Shown here: positions 1 through 10,728 of the stretch, piece by piece | How positions within the stretch are numbered: position 1 is the first letter of the stretch | Layout: every line of letters begins with the position of its first letter | NCBI GenBank assembly: GCA_023213395.1 | Contig: CM041465.1 | Coordinates: 12,090,001-12,154,000 of the forward strand | Direction of reading: 5' to 3' | DNA from: Cycas panzhihuaensis | Taxonomy: Eukaryota > Cycadophyta | Length of the DNA: 64,000 nucleotides | Position numbers and translations under genes: made by a program | The notes under the pieces: model-generated | What the model saw: the letters and a program-made list of their open reading frames with translations, nothing else | Told to the model about the DNA's origin: nothing | The model's database searches: none

Positions 1-1384
1 AATAAGTGATTCACTTCCAGACAAAGAAGAAACCAGTCAATGATTGAATAGTAAGACAGAGGAGATGCCAACACTGAGAACTAAAAGATGCTATCGCAAA
101 CTGAAAAATCCCATTACCAAAGGTGACACCATTAGAGTCCTCACACTATTATGGAGTCACACTGAGGAAATAAGATACACAAATGAATGAGATCTTCTGA
201 TAAATGAAGCTGCTATGCCTACCAGTCAACCTCTACTCTTAGACGGAGAACAAAAGCAAATCGAATGCTATCAGTCATCACCTCTGTCCACCCTACCTAC
301 TTCATCCAAGTTGATGCTCTTGCACAACTCCTCCTATTGAAGAAATCCTAGAGTAATTATTGCACTTTGAGAACTTTGGTTGACCCGCTGACTAGAACAA
401 TATCGCGGGCCATCTTCTCCAAATGCCATTACTACTGAACCCCACTAAACAATGCCATTCAAAGACTGAAATCTCATACCTGCTACCTCGAAGCAAAGAG
501 AAAAATGATTAGGTAGGGTTTCATCCCTAAACATGGACTCCAAAACAAAAGTTTTCTTTGTTACAACTTCTTTCAAGTCTGTGCATTGCCCTTCCCACTT
601 ATTACACTTTAACAATTAATCAAATGATTTATCCTGATCCCCTTACACTTTAATCAATGGTATTTAATCAATGACTTACCAAACCCCTCCCTTATAGAAT
701 TTATTTCAATATTTTTCCATCAATACTTTCATTCAAAATATCTCTTAGGGTTATTCACCTCACTAGTTGTCCCCTTAGGATAATTATTTAATCAATTTAA
801 ACTGAGTACTTAACTAAACCAAATATAGTTAATTTCTAAAATGAGTAAAACCCCCACTTTTTATGACTTAATTAAATCATAATATTAATACCCCCTCCCC
901 TTAATTATTTAATTTTAAACCATATGATTTAAATGCTAGATTATAATCATAAACCCTCCACTTATCTATCATTTAATAAATCCATAGTAAAACTTTAGGA
1001 TTTCTTAAATTAACTTGTTTTCTTACTTAAATCATTTATCAACTTGATACCTTTTCAAAAATTAAGGGGAATATTTATCATTAATTTTTTTTTTCTCTAA
1101 GGGGATGATATTTACATAAATTATCTAAATCAATAGCAATGACCCTAAGCATGTTTTCATGTCCCTACCACAAATATTTGATTAAATGTCTATATTAATT
1201 ATGAATGGAAAATTAAAGGATACCTTTAATGTTCAGTGGTTATTAATGAATTTTGTGACCTATTAATTCACCTACAGTCAAACTTGTCAAACCTCTTTCA
1301 AGAGAATCTCTAATCATCTATAGTCAACTTGTCAAAACCACTTTTAAGAGGATCTCTAATCATCATTTTGTTTCCATAATAGCA
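1..1384. other. AT-rich non-coding left flank
   Basis: No reading frame with recognisable protein similarity is seen here on either strand. The stretch is AT-rich and ends where copia element F's gag similarity begins. It may contain F's 5' LTR and leader, but I could not find a matching direct repeat downstream of F, so no LTR is called. A short two-copy tandem repeat lies at 1272-1364. Confidence 0.6.
1272..1364. repeat. Two-copy tandem repeat, about 46 bp unit
   Basis: Two adjacent imperfect copies each begin CTA(C/T)AGTCAA and end AATCTCTAATCAT or GATCTCTAATCAT. They differ at a few positions and by small indels. No function is evident. Confidence 0.75.
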
Positions 1385-2300
1385 CTCATGTAAAGTTTAA
1401 CTCCATGTATACCAATTATAGTTTTAAACGGCTCAAATTATGCCAACTAGAAGAATCGAATATCCCATCAACTTAAACAATAAAAAATATGGTGATATGT
1501 TATAGGTGAATTTACAAAACCAAAAGATGAAAAATTAGAAAGCTATATGGTTTATCTGATGAATTGTGATGGAGCCCTAGGCACCATCCTATTATCTCTT
1601 TCACCAAACATTAGTCAGCAATTCTCTAATATAGACGATCTCACCACCGTTTGGAAAACCCTTAAGGAAAAATATGACAAAGTCGACACACAACAACTAG
1701 CTATCCTAGAACAACAATTATATGACCTCAAATATGATGGGTTTTCTAAAGTCGAACATTTCTTATCCAAAATTCAACTTATCAACAAAGAATTAAGGAA
1801 CTGTATTAAATCTACACTAAAGGTGGGTGATAAAGAAGAAAAAGTCACACATGCCAAAGACAACGATACACTCATTCATTTGGCAATAAACAAGCTTCCG
1901 AAGCATTTTAATCTTTTCAAGACTACTAGACAACAAGCTGGTAATCCACCAGTAACCTTCAATTAGTTGACAAATTAACTAATATAATACCAAACAATGT
2001 TGATTCAAACTAGAAAAATTAAAGGATCCTTCTCAGGCTTTCTTTTCAAAATCAAAACCATAATATAAAACTAAACATCAAAATAATTACAATAGTAATC
2101 CTAAGTTTCAAAAACCTCACAAAGGTCTACCATCTACTTCTCAAAATAATACTAAGTATTCTAGACCACCAAGATACCAAAATACCTCTAAACAGTTCAT
2201 TTCAAATAAAAACACTATAAATCCTTCACAGAACATCAGTTGTACTTATTGCCATAAAAAATGCCACACTATTGATGTTTGTAGAAATAGAATAGCTTTA
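1385..2300 (+). pseudogene. Copia F gag (UBN2-type) with CCHC zinc knuckle
   Basis: The gag structural protein packages the RNA. The longest open stretch is 1547-1966 and reads like the copia gag/UBN2 domain: a serine-rich helix, the TVWKTLKEKYD-like block, then LYDLKYDG-like and AINKLPKHF-like blocks. Weaker similarity upstream from about 1385 is broken by stops. A zinc knuckle at 2241-2282 keeps CX2CX4HX4C spacing, although a Cys occupies the position before the His that is usually Gly. A stop at 1964-1966 separates the two parts, so the protein is dead. Confidence 0.8.
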
Positions 2301-2400
2301 GAATATTGAAAAGCTTCTAAGGGAATTTAATCTCGACCCCAATCACATAATCATTCTTTAACTACTATAACCTCTGCCTTCGTTGCTCCATCTAGTATAT

Positions 2401-2545
2401 TACCACAATGGATTCTTAACTCTGGTGCTTCCCATCACATGACAGGACACCAGGAGAATTTAACTACTTATCAATCTGATACTAACTCTAAAGAAGAGAT
2501 CTCTTTTGGGAGTGGATCTCAACTCAAAGTGAAAGGATAATATGA
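2401..2545 (+). pseudogene. Copia F aspartic protease, active-site Asp changed to Asn
   Basis: The gag-pol processing protease of copia elements carries the motif W-I-L-D-S-G-A-S-H-H-M-T. Here the segment at 2410-2448 reads W-I-L-N-S-G-A-S-H-H-M-T, so the catalytic aspartate (codon 2419-2421) is asparagine, a G-to-A change at the first codon base. Even without the stop codons this enzyme would be inactive. Confidence 0.85.
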
Positions 2546-2699
2546 TGTCACTGTGAAAGATGGTTCAATCAAGGATGTATTATGTGTGCTTGGTTTTTTA
2601 CTAAATCTTCTTTCTGTTTACCAAATCTATGAGAAAGACCTTGTTGTCAATTTCTGGAAACACAAATTTATTATTAAAGAACCTTTAAATAAATTCAAA

Positions 2700-3720
2700 T
2701 CTATTGCTTATGGACCTGTTGATCATAAAATAGGTCTCTATAGCTTAACTAGTTTACAAAATACTAAAATAAAGTCTTTATGTGCCTTTATAGCCAACCG
2801 ACCCAACAAGAATTATAGCATGCACGGTTTGGCCATACTAGCTATGGAAAACTTCACTATAAAAAAAGACATGATATAGTTCATGGTCTTCTACCCCTAA
2901 CTACTATTTATGGTGTTTGTAAAGCTTGCATAATAGGTAATAAACACATGGATCCCTTTCCATATCGGACTAATTTAGAGTGAAAGTTCCACTTGAATTT
3001 GTTCACTCTGATATATGTGGACCATTCTATATAACTTCATACTCTGGTAGTCGTTACTTTGTTACCTTTATTGATGATTTTTTGAGAAAATATTAGATGT
3101 ACATACTCAAGACTTGTAATCAAGTGTCTGACATTTTTATTGAATTCAAAACACTTGTTGAAAATCAATCTAACTCAAAAATCAAAATTTTCAAATCAGA
3201 AAATGCTAAAGAATACCTAAGTAGAAAATTTATTTCCTTTTGCAAAAAACATGAAATTTAATTTCAACATTCTATTGCTTACACTCCTCAACAAAATGGT
3301 GTTGCTGAACACAAAAATCATACTCTAGTCGAAATGACATGATACATGCTACATGCAAAAAATCTTGATTTAAAGTTATGGGCAGAAGTGATTACTTGAT
3401 CTAATTATCTCCTAAATCGTCTACCTAGTAAGACCTTAAAGAATGTTACGCCAGAACAGAAATAGTCTAGTCGTAAACCTTCAGTTAAACATCTTAGAAT
3501 CTTTGGAAGTATTACATGGGGACACGTTCCTAAAGAAAAATGCAAGAAACTAGATCCTAAAAGTTTAAAATACATCTTCGTTGGTTATAGTGAAGAAAAC
3601 AAAGCATATAGACTTCTAGATCCAATCATACATAAGATCTCAATCTTACGTGATGTAATATTTAATGAAGATGGATCTATATTAAATTCTACTTATGTAG
3701 AACTCTTAATTAAGAATTTA
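2700..3720 (+). pseudogene. Copia F integrase
   Basis: A degenerate pre-integrase zinc region (about 2810-2960) is followed by the integrase core: H-S-D-I-C-G at about 3007, then F-I-D-D-F, and Q-N-G-V-A-E-H near 3300. The second catalytic aspartate of the D-D-E triad appears as glutamate (S-E-N-A where the family has S-D-N-G). Several stops fall at expected Trp and Gln codons. The C-terminal part ends with the Y-I-F-V-G-Y and R-D-V-I-F-N-E motifs typical of copia integrases near 3570-3670. Confidence 0.85.
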
Positions 3721-4059
3721 TTAACCAACACTTATTTAGTTGACCACTCAAAAAAATAAGCTGACTCTGAAATGATAGAATCTTATCCACACAAGTCCAG
3801 AAGTGGACTCTACCTAAACCAACTGCAATAGATTCTTTCTCTCAACCTAGTTCTTTAGATCAACCTATGACTACAAAAACTGTCACAAACAAACAACCTA
3901 TATGGGTAAAGAAAACTCTTTATGATGATGGATCTAACATAGGTAATCCTTCAAATACCAAAAGAAAATGTTCTTAAAAATTACAAACTAATTATGTACT
4001 AATAGATAAAATAATGGCTAGTGATGATCCTAAAATATTTCAATAAGCTAGTAACAATC

Positions 4060-4790
4060 CTATATGGTAGTAAACCATGCAAGGTGAAATAGATGCTTTA
4101 AACAAGAATTCAACTTAGGATCTTGTTATTTTAACGCCAGGAAAGAATCTAGTTGATTGTAAGTGGGTTTTTTGAACTAAATTCAATTCAATAGGAGCAG
4201 TTAAAAATATAAAGTTCGCTTAGTTGCAAAAGGTTTCTCACAAATTAATAGTATCGATTATAATGAAACCTTCATCTCTATTACAAAAATGAATACTATC
4301 AAAATTGTTATTGTTCTAGCAACCAAATTTGGTTGGGAAATCCATTAAATGGATATTAAGAGCACATTTTTAAATGGTGATCTAAAAGAAGAAATCTACA
4401 TGACTCAACCTCTTGGCTTTGTTGACAATCCTAACTTAGTTTGCAAGTTAAATAAATCAATCTATGGCTTGAAACAAGATCCTCAAGCTTGGTATATGGA
4501 AGTAGATGATTATCTTACTCAAAATGGATACACTAGATATATTGGTGATCCAAACCTCTACTTTAAATGTGAAGATAAGAATATTACCATATTAATTCTA
4601 TATGTTGATGATATCATCATTATAGGATCTTATATCAACAATATTCATCAACTAAAATCAATTTTGATGAATAAATTTGAAATGACTGATTTAGGTCTTC
4701 TACACTATTTTCTCATATTGCAAATTTACCAACATGATTAAAAAATAACTATATCTCAACCAAAATGCATTATAGACTTAACCAAATGAT
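4060..4790 (+). pseudogene. Copia F reverse transcriptase, YVDD retained
   Basis: The RNA-dependent DNA polymerase domain is best preserved at 4349-4741, with F-L-N-G-D-L-K-E-E-I-Y-M, S-I-Y-G-L-K-Q, and the catalytic Y-V-D-D box at 4601-4612 intact. The N-terminal part (4080-4348) carries stops where the family has Trp (TAG) and Arg (TGA). A TAA just before 4349 replaces an expected Gln codon. The domain is broken, but its catalytic centre reads normally. Confidence 0.9.
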
Positions 4791-4849
4791 TTAACATGGA
4801 AAATGCTAAACTAGTCTCTAATCCCATATAATTAGAAGTAAAATTATCT

Positions 4850-5470
4850 ACTGATTGTTCCACATCCCTTTGTGATCCAACATTATATAGGCAACTTATT
4901 GGCAGCCTAATTTATCTAACACATACTCAACCTGATATATCCTATGCTGTTGCTCTATATTCACAATATATGAAAAATCCACATGAATCACACTAGAAAC
5001 CCGCTAAACATATTCTTAGATATCTATAAATACTATTTTTTATGGTCTAATTTATAACTTTTATAATAATCCTCTCACATTAATAGGATATACTGATTCA
5101 TATTGGGTAGGAGACTCCAATGACCATAAATCAATAGCTGGTTATGTTTTTTTCCTAGATACATGACCTATTACTTGGTCTAGTAAAAAAATGTAAACTT
5201 TAGTATTATTAACAACAGAAGTTGAATATCGAGCACTTGTTGAAGCAAGCAAATAAGCACTATGGATCAAATCTCTTTAGATGAAATTAGTCTGTTTTTT
5301 AACTCTTCTATAGAACTTAAAGTCGATAATCAATGTGCTATTGTTATTGCTACCAATCAAGTTGCTCATTCTAGAACTAAACATATAGAATGACATCAAC
5401 ATTTTATTTGTAATCTTATTACTGATAATATTATTCATTTGTCTTATTGTAGAGTTTAAACAAAAAGAAG
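4850..5470 (+). pseudogene. Copia F RNase H
   Basis: Recognisable copia RNase H blocks are R-Q-L-I-G-S-L-I-Y-L, Q-P-D-I-S-Y-A-V, W-S-S-K-K, E-V-E-Y-R-A-L, V-D-N-Q-C-A-I and S-R-T-K-H-I-E. The domain degrades the RNA strand during reverse transcription. At least seven in-frame stops interrupt it, mostly at expected Trp, Gln and Lys/Arg positions. A purine-rich run downstream (about 5458-5510) could hold the polypurine tract, but no LTR start could be fixed after it. Confidence 0.85.
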
Positions 5471-5954
5471 AAGAAAGAAAAATAAAAAGGAGATCAAAAT
5501 AAAAGAAGATCAATCAATCTTCAGATATAAAAAGAGTTAATTTTCTTCTATTTTAAAAAAAAAAAAGTTAATTTTAAGTTTATGTTGTTAATGTTTTATT
5601 TTTTATTAATTAATATTTGTATAAATATTTAAAATTATTTAAGGTTAATATTATTTAAACCTTTTCAACAACAAACCTTTTCCTTCTTTAAAAGAGAAAG
5701 AAAACTCTCCCGATCCAAGATCTAAGAGAGGCCTAAAAAAACATGTAAAATTTAAAGTTTTAAAGGAGAGGTTTTGGTCTCAGGTCTGGAGGTAGGGTCG
5801 GTAAGGTCGGCTTTTTTGGCATGGCTATGTTTTTTTTTTGGTTTTTTTTTTTTCTTTTTCTCTCTTTTTTTTTTTTTAATGTGTTTTCCACTTTTTTTTT
5901 TTGTTTTTGTGTACTTTTGTTTTTTCACATTTAACAATACTTTACATTTTACAT
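5471..5954. other. Non-coding gap between F and A with T-rich tract
   Basis: No gene is seen. The stretch is AT-rich on the left and contains a pyrimidine/T-rich low-complexity tract at about 5818-5935. The 5 bases abutting element A's 3' LTR (TACAT, 5950-5954) would be one copy of A's target-site duplication, but the other copy cannot be tested because A's 5' LTR is truncated. Confidence 0.6.
5818..5935. repeat. T-rich low-complexity tract
   Basis: Runs of up to a dozen T residues are interrupted by C, G or single A residues. The long lysine-rich frame on the opposite strand here is a by-product of this composition, not a gene. Confidence 0.8.
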
Positions 5955-8680
5955 TGGATGATTATGCATATGATATACTTTGGGATAATGACCTATCGGA
6001 TAAATGATGATGACTAGTGGGAATATCGATGGATCATGAAAAAAAACAGTGAAATGGGGCAAAAAACCCACGAGCGCCCACAGGGTGGGACAGGACGAGT
6101 GACCCCAGGTTACCGACCTGCTACCTTGTTGGAGTCCTTGAGAAAAAGAGAAAGAGAGAGAAAAGGAGAAAAGAGAAAGGGAGAGAGGAGAAGAGAGAGA
6201 GAGCCTCCCACCTTGATCCTTGGGGGAAGGGGAAGAAGTTTCCCTGGAAGGAGAGTGGCGGAGGAGGTGACGAGCTGAGATCAAAGGAGGTAGGTAGCGG
6301 TTAGCTGTGGTTGTGGTTGTGACCATCGACCAAACAAGACCAAGAGGAAAGATGATGGAAGGATGGAAGTAAGAAAATGAAGTTTTCTCCTAATGATTTG
6401 AAAGAAAAGAAAAAAAGAAAGCGAGGATAGGTGTCATATGTGTAAACAAAACAAAGTGAGGATATGAACCAAGGGGCAAGATAAGGAAAAGGAAAGGAGG
6501 AAAAGGAAAGGAAAAAGTTCCCTCCTCCTTTAGTCTTTTATAGTAAGTTATGTAATATATATGTAAAGTATGTAATAAATTTTCACTTTTATGTGTAACC
6601 TACTTAAACTTTTGTACTTATGTGTACTACAAGTAAATACATAAATAAAAAATAAAAAAAAAAGAAAAGAAAGAAAAGGAAAAGCAAAAAGTATAAAAAA
6701 AGATCAAGATAAAAAACCCTCGCCCCTCCCCAATCCGCCTGGTGATCCACGCCTTACCTGGCTCCCCCTGAAAGAAAAAAAAAAAAAAAAAAAAATATAA
6801 AATAAAAAAAAAAAAGCAAAAAGGACCTCGGCACACTCTTTGCTTTTGCTTTGCAAGAGCACCACCATGACAACTGCTTGCACTATCCTAATCCCTTCCA
6901 CGAAGGGTAATAAAAATATGTATATATGTAAGTATATATAAGTGTTATTTACATTTAGCTGTAGTAAACAATCAAGAAACAAAACAAACAAAAAAAAAAA
7001 AAAACTCTCAAACAACACTAAACATCAGAGTAATGGAAGCTAAAAAAAAGCTAAGATGGCTATCGGTTCGTTCTCATAAACATAACCCATAAGCATAACA
7101 AAAGTAGGGGTAAGGTTACTAGCCAAGCAGTACCAAGAAAAAAGAGTAAAGTCGCTGTTGGAAGTACAGATACGCAGAGTGAGGCACTCAGAATCGATCA
7201 GCACAAACCCTCGCTAATGATGTCAAGGTACCCAACAACAACAAAAGGGATACTACGAGGTCCAAACAAGATGCACATAGGCCTAAAATGAGTGCAAGGG
7301 GCTACGATGTCGATAGTCCAAATACTAGCCTAGGGCTCAATCTCTCCTAATAATCTTAACAAGAGCATGGAGTAAGAGAAGAGAAGTTGGGAAGGGATTA
7401 CCCTTGGAGAGAAGGACTGAAAAGACAACTACCCCGTCTTACTCTCTTCACCCAGCCTTGGGAATCTTCTCTTACTACTCCCTTGAAGAAAATTAGCGGA
7501 GAGAAAGGTAGAGCTAAGAGACAACAAGCCAAATATAATAGAAAAATAACTTTACAACAGTGAAACCTGAAGGAAACAGGAAAATAAGACAAGAAATAGG
7601 TCCAAAATAATGGGAACTTACCATAAAACTGGAAGAGAAAGGTTTATGAGACCTGCTGGATGTATGATGATCCGGGCCTGCTAATAGCGAGGAAGAAGGC
7701 CCCTACAAGGGTTTACAAGAGAGAATCCAGCGGATGACTGAAAGGGGTACTTGCTGGGCGGGTTGGAGGAGAATCAACATCAAAATCGCTTGCTGAAACC
7801 TAGAGAGAGGCTTCCTACCATGGAAGCAAGGAGTTGCAACTAAGTCCTAGCCTAGGGTTGTAGGAAACGCAGGCCTGTAGGAACACCTGTAGCAGAAGGA
7901 GCAGGAGAGCAGTAGTTGCAGCAGAAACTGTTGTCTTGGAGAGTGAAAAATGACCTAAGAGATCCTTAAAATGATGAGGGTTTGGATACTTATACCCATC
8001 CCATCCCTAAGTGAACGAATAAAGCACAAATAGGGCTGAGGTAGATGCGAGGACACATGGAAATTCCACAGGAAAAGTGAGAATTGCCACAGTAGTTTTT
8101 TTTTAAATAATTAACAAGATCATGCAGAAACTTCGCGGTATTGTAGTAAACTTTACAATACCACTAAGTTTATAGCGGTGCAGGGCTAGAAAGATAGAAT
8201 GGCTAAATTATAGGTTCCAGGGGCTTTGGGAGGTGATGTGGCAAGCTTGGGAAGAGTTAGCCCTCCTGTCTAGGTGGTTGAGATAGTCTAGGATGCATGT
8301 AGACAGAGGCAAGTAAACATCAATGGGTAAAGATCCCAGAACGAGGTGCTAGGAGCTCAAGGTCGAGGCATGAACGGATCATACGGACCAAAAAGAGACT
8401 TGAGGCGGTGTGGAGGCGGTGTGGAGGCTCAGATAATGCCATGGGAATGCCTACCTTATGGAAAGGTAGGTCCCGCTGGGTTGTCATAGGCTCATAATAT
8501 GACAAGTAGCATGAACAGGCAACAAATGCAAAGTAGTCATGCAAATGAAGCAAGCAGTCATGCAACGAGGCAACACTTCTGTTAACCTTTCCAATGAAAT
8601 AGTGCAAGTGAAAAGGGAGAAGCATACCTGAGCTTACCTAAGTCAACCTATCTGTATCCATTCCCAGTAGCTGGGAAACA
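5955..8680 (-). repeat. 3' LTR of element A, about 2.7 kb
   Basis: On the - strand the LTR begins TGTTTCCCAGC right after the polypurine tract and ends ...CATCCA. The same start (TGTTTCCCA) and end (..TCCA) bound element B's LTRs. The left part (5955-about 7030) aligns with A's other LTR at 42362-43458 at roughly 75-80% by eye, including the shared blocks CTAATCCCTTCCACGAAGGG (+ strand) and AAGTATATATAAGTG. It is rich in purine and poly-A tracts (6142-6215, 6645-6820). The remaining 1.65 kb has no partner in the 5' LTR because that copy is truncated. Confidence 0.8.
8632..8637 (-). promoter_or_regulatory. Conserved splice-donor-like site near LTR start (A)
   Basis: On the - strand the LTR reads TTAG|GTAAGCTCAGGTATG about 43 bp after its start. 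Element B's LTRs carry nearly the same string at the same place (18362 and 32358). Conservation across diverged LTRs suggests function; a splice donor is one possibility and a U3 protein site another. Confidence 0.4.
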
Positions 8681-8690
8681 TTGCCCCCTT
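8681..8690 (-). promoter_or_regulatory. Polypurine tract of element A
   Basis: On the - strand the bases before the 3' LTR read AAGGGGGCAA, then TGTTTCCC. The equivalent in element B is AAGGGGGCAG then TGTTTCCC. This is the plus-strand primer site for reverse transcription. Confidence 0.8.
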
Positions 8691-9084
8691 AGCAGCAGAG
8701 CCTCGTTGCTTGGAAGCATGGTGCAATGGTAAATGTTGGCAATACAACTGTCAGTAGCACATGTGTATGTATATGTATAAAATCATGATCATAGCAAGAC
8801 TCAAGGATGCCAATGAGTGTCATGATGGAACGCATGGATATGAGGACAGGGGTGGAGACAATATAGGGGCTACCTATGTGCCACCTGGGAATCAACTGGA
8901 AGCTAGAAGGATGAGGGGGTTGCCCCCATCGTATAGAGATGCAAAGAGATGCGTGATAATGTCAGGTAAGAGAGATAAGTGAGTAAACCTAGTAGTCACG
9001 ATAGTTTAACCTCATTAACGGCTAACTTTCAGAGGTGCGAACGGATCGCAAGGTGATGCGCATGACAGCCTTGAACTTGGGTGA

Positions 9085-9539
9085 CAGAGTAATCGAGCAA
9101 GTCTCAAGGATGGTCAGCAAGAAGAGGAAGGTGGCACTCAAGGATAAGGCAAACAAGACTATCTATCTCAACATTGAGGGCCCAAGGAATGTGTCAGATG
9201 TTGACAGACTGGAAACATGCCAAAAGAGATCAGGAAATCAAAGCGAGGGCTCTCAAGTGAGGGCATCACACTTGGTAAACCTGGGTGAGATGGGACACCA
9301 CCACCTGAGAGTTGCAGAGAAGAATAATAGATTCGTGATAGAAACAAAGTGCATCAGTGAGGGCCTCGATGATGGCTATGTACTCGGCTTCGTTATTAGT
9401 GGCCTCGGGGAGGAAGATTCTAGAGCACAGGAAATCATGTCTGGAAGAGATACGAAGAATCCAAGTAACAGCAGAAGGTCTAAGACTACCACGGCTTCCG
9501 TCATCAGTAAATATGAAGAGAGACATAGATGATGACAGA
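9085..9539 (-). pseudogene. Second RNase H domain of element A (3' position)
   Basis: The frame starts M-S-L-F-I-F-T-D and continues with N-N-E-A-E-Y, L-C-N-S-Q-V-V-V-S-H-L and a C-terminal N-x-x-I-D-S-L block. These are the blocks of a cellular/archaeal-like RNase H that is separate from the pol RNase H. The third catalytic acid is lost: codon AAC at 9311-9313 (Asn) where element B has Asp. The domain lies between the antisense PMD gene and the polypurine tract, about 4 kb downstream of the end of integrase. Stops occur after it and within its C-terminal part. Confidence 0.8.
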
Positions 9540-10728
9540 AAAAGTCTTGGTAGACGAAAATATGTAATAATACAAGAGTCAGAGAAAAAAGAGGCTCATA
9601 TGGCAAGCAATAAATGGCCGTGAAGGGTAGGAGGACCTAGTAATGAGGCTACCCAAGGACAAGAGCAGATGATCCAGCCACCGGCTAAGAGTAGGCAGAA
9701 AAAGGGCATCATCGGGTGCCAAAGGTTGCTTTGGAAAGTAAAGAATGACTCCGAATGGAAGGAGCGTTCCCTTTGGAGACCCTGGGGGCAAGAACAGGCT
9801 ACAAAAATGAGTCCAAGATGGCGAAGCAAGCCAAATGAGTATATACTCGGGTATGCACGGGAGTGGCACGTAAAATAAGACAAAAGGGTTTCATGAAGAT
9901 GCATCAAGGTGGTGCCATAAATGCATCTGCAAGAAGGAGCGACATGAAAGCTATGAGAGCATAACGGGAGATAGGACCAGAAGACAAAGATGATTAGGGG
10001 TAAGAGATGATCCAAAGGGCTGTCACGAGGGCAAAAATAGAGAGAGTGCCCGTTGGGATCCCTGCCTATATAAGAAAAATCGATGAAAATGAGATTCATT
10101 TTCACAGGCTCTCGAGCAAATCCAGAGCCATTCCCTTACGCAACGGAGCGCTACCCAACTTCAGAGGCACACGGAGGGAGATCGAACCATTGGATTGGAG
10201 CTAGAGGACAATCATTAGGACCGCAGAGACTAGATGATGAGCACTTGGCCAGATCTAGTGATTGGATCCTAAAAAACCCAACTCACCTCATGATTTAAAA
10301 TTTATTGCTTTTTATCAATTTTTGTATAAGTTTTAGGCCCCATAAGGGCAAAAAATGACCTCCTGGGATCCAACTTGGACCTAGAGAGGCGTGACTAGGG
10401 CATTAGGCAGCCCTAGTCCTAGTGGGCCCTATTGGGCCCACCAAAAGGAATTTTTTTGATTTTTAAGGCAGAAAACCTCCCCTTTTAGAGGGGTGCTATT
10501 CGCACCATGGTAAAGATTGCAGTACCGCGATCTTTGCCGCAGGGCCCCGATCATCGTGGGACCCCAGCCAAACTCTGCGACACCACGAAGTTTGGCACAG
10601 TGCGAAGGTAGAACTCCAAAAAAAATAAGACAGGGGCCCCAAATATTGATCAGGTAAAGTTAAAGGATAGTCCAAGGAACAGAGAGCGAGTGTAAGTCAA
10701 GTTCTGATTAGTTTCATGGTGTTCGCAG
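9540..10728. other. Divergent spacer between second RNase H and antisense PMD gene (A)
   Basis: This is the region from which the RNase H (-) and the PMD-like gene (+) point away from each other. No protein-like frame was recognised. Blocks around 10060-10200 are strongly conserved with element B (30820-30960 on its opposite strand), including a TATA box, a TTCATTTTCAC string and a CAACTTCAGAGGCAC string. CT-to-AG transitions are common. Confidence 0.6.
10067..10074 (+). promoter_or_regulatory. TATA box upstream of antisense PMD gene (A copy)
   Basis: CCTATATAAG sits on the strand of the PMD-like gene about 690 bp before its ATG. Element B has the same CCTATATAAG at the matching place and orientation (30948-30957, - strand), followed by the same conserved string TTCATTTTCAC. 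Its persistence in two diverged copies supports a promoter that transcribes the PMD gene against pol. Confidence 0.6.

Larger units (their letters stand above)
1385..5470 (+). mobile_element. Decayed Ty1/copia retrotransposon (element F)
   Basis: The domain order on the + strand is gag, protease, integrase, reverse transcriptase, RNase H, which defines Ty1/copia. Every domain is recognisable but interrupted by many in-frame stops, and no single frame spans the element. Nearly all stops lie at codons where the family has Gln, Arg or Trp, as expected from C-to-T/G-to-A decay. Both LTRs are unrecognised, so the true ends are unknown; the start is the first gag-like peptide and the end follows the last RNase H similarity. 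It sits directly left of gypsy element A. Confidence 0.85.

Noticed and set aside
5752-5937. Lysine-rich open frame on -
   Set aside because: Produced by a T-rich low-complexity tract on +; no family similarity.
9035-9532. 165-codon frame on + in element A
   Set aside because: Shadow of the second RNase H, whose catalytic motifs read on -.
10692-10728. Tiny intron (GTAAGT...GCAG) before A's PMD homology
   Set aside because: 37 bp (57 bp in B) is below the usual minimum for plant introns; only the acceptor is noted as a possibility.
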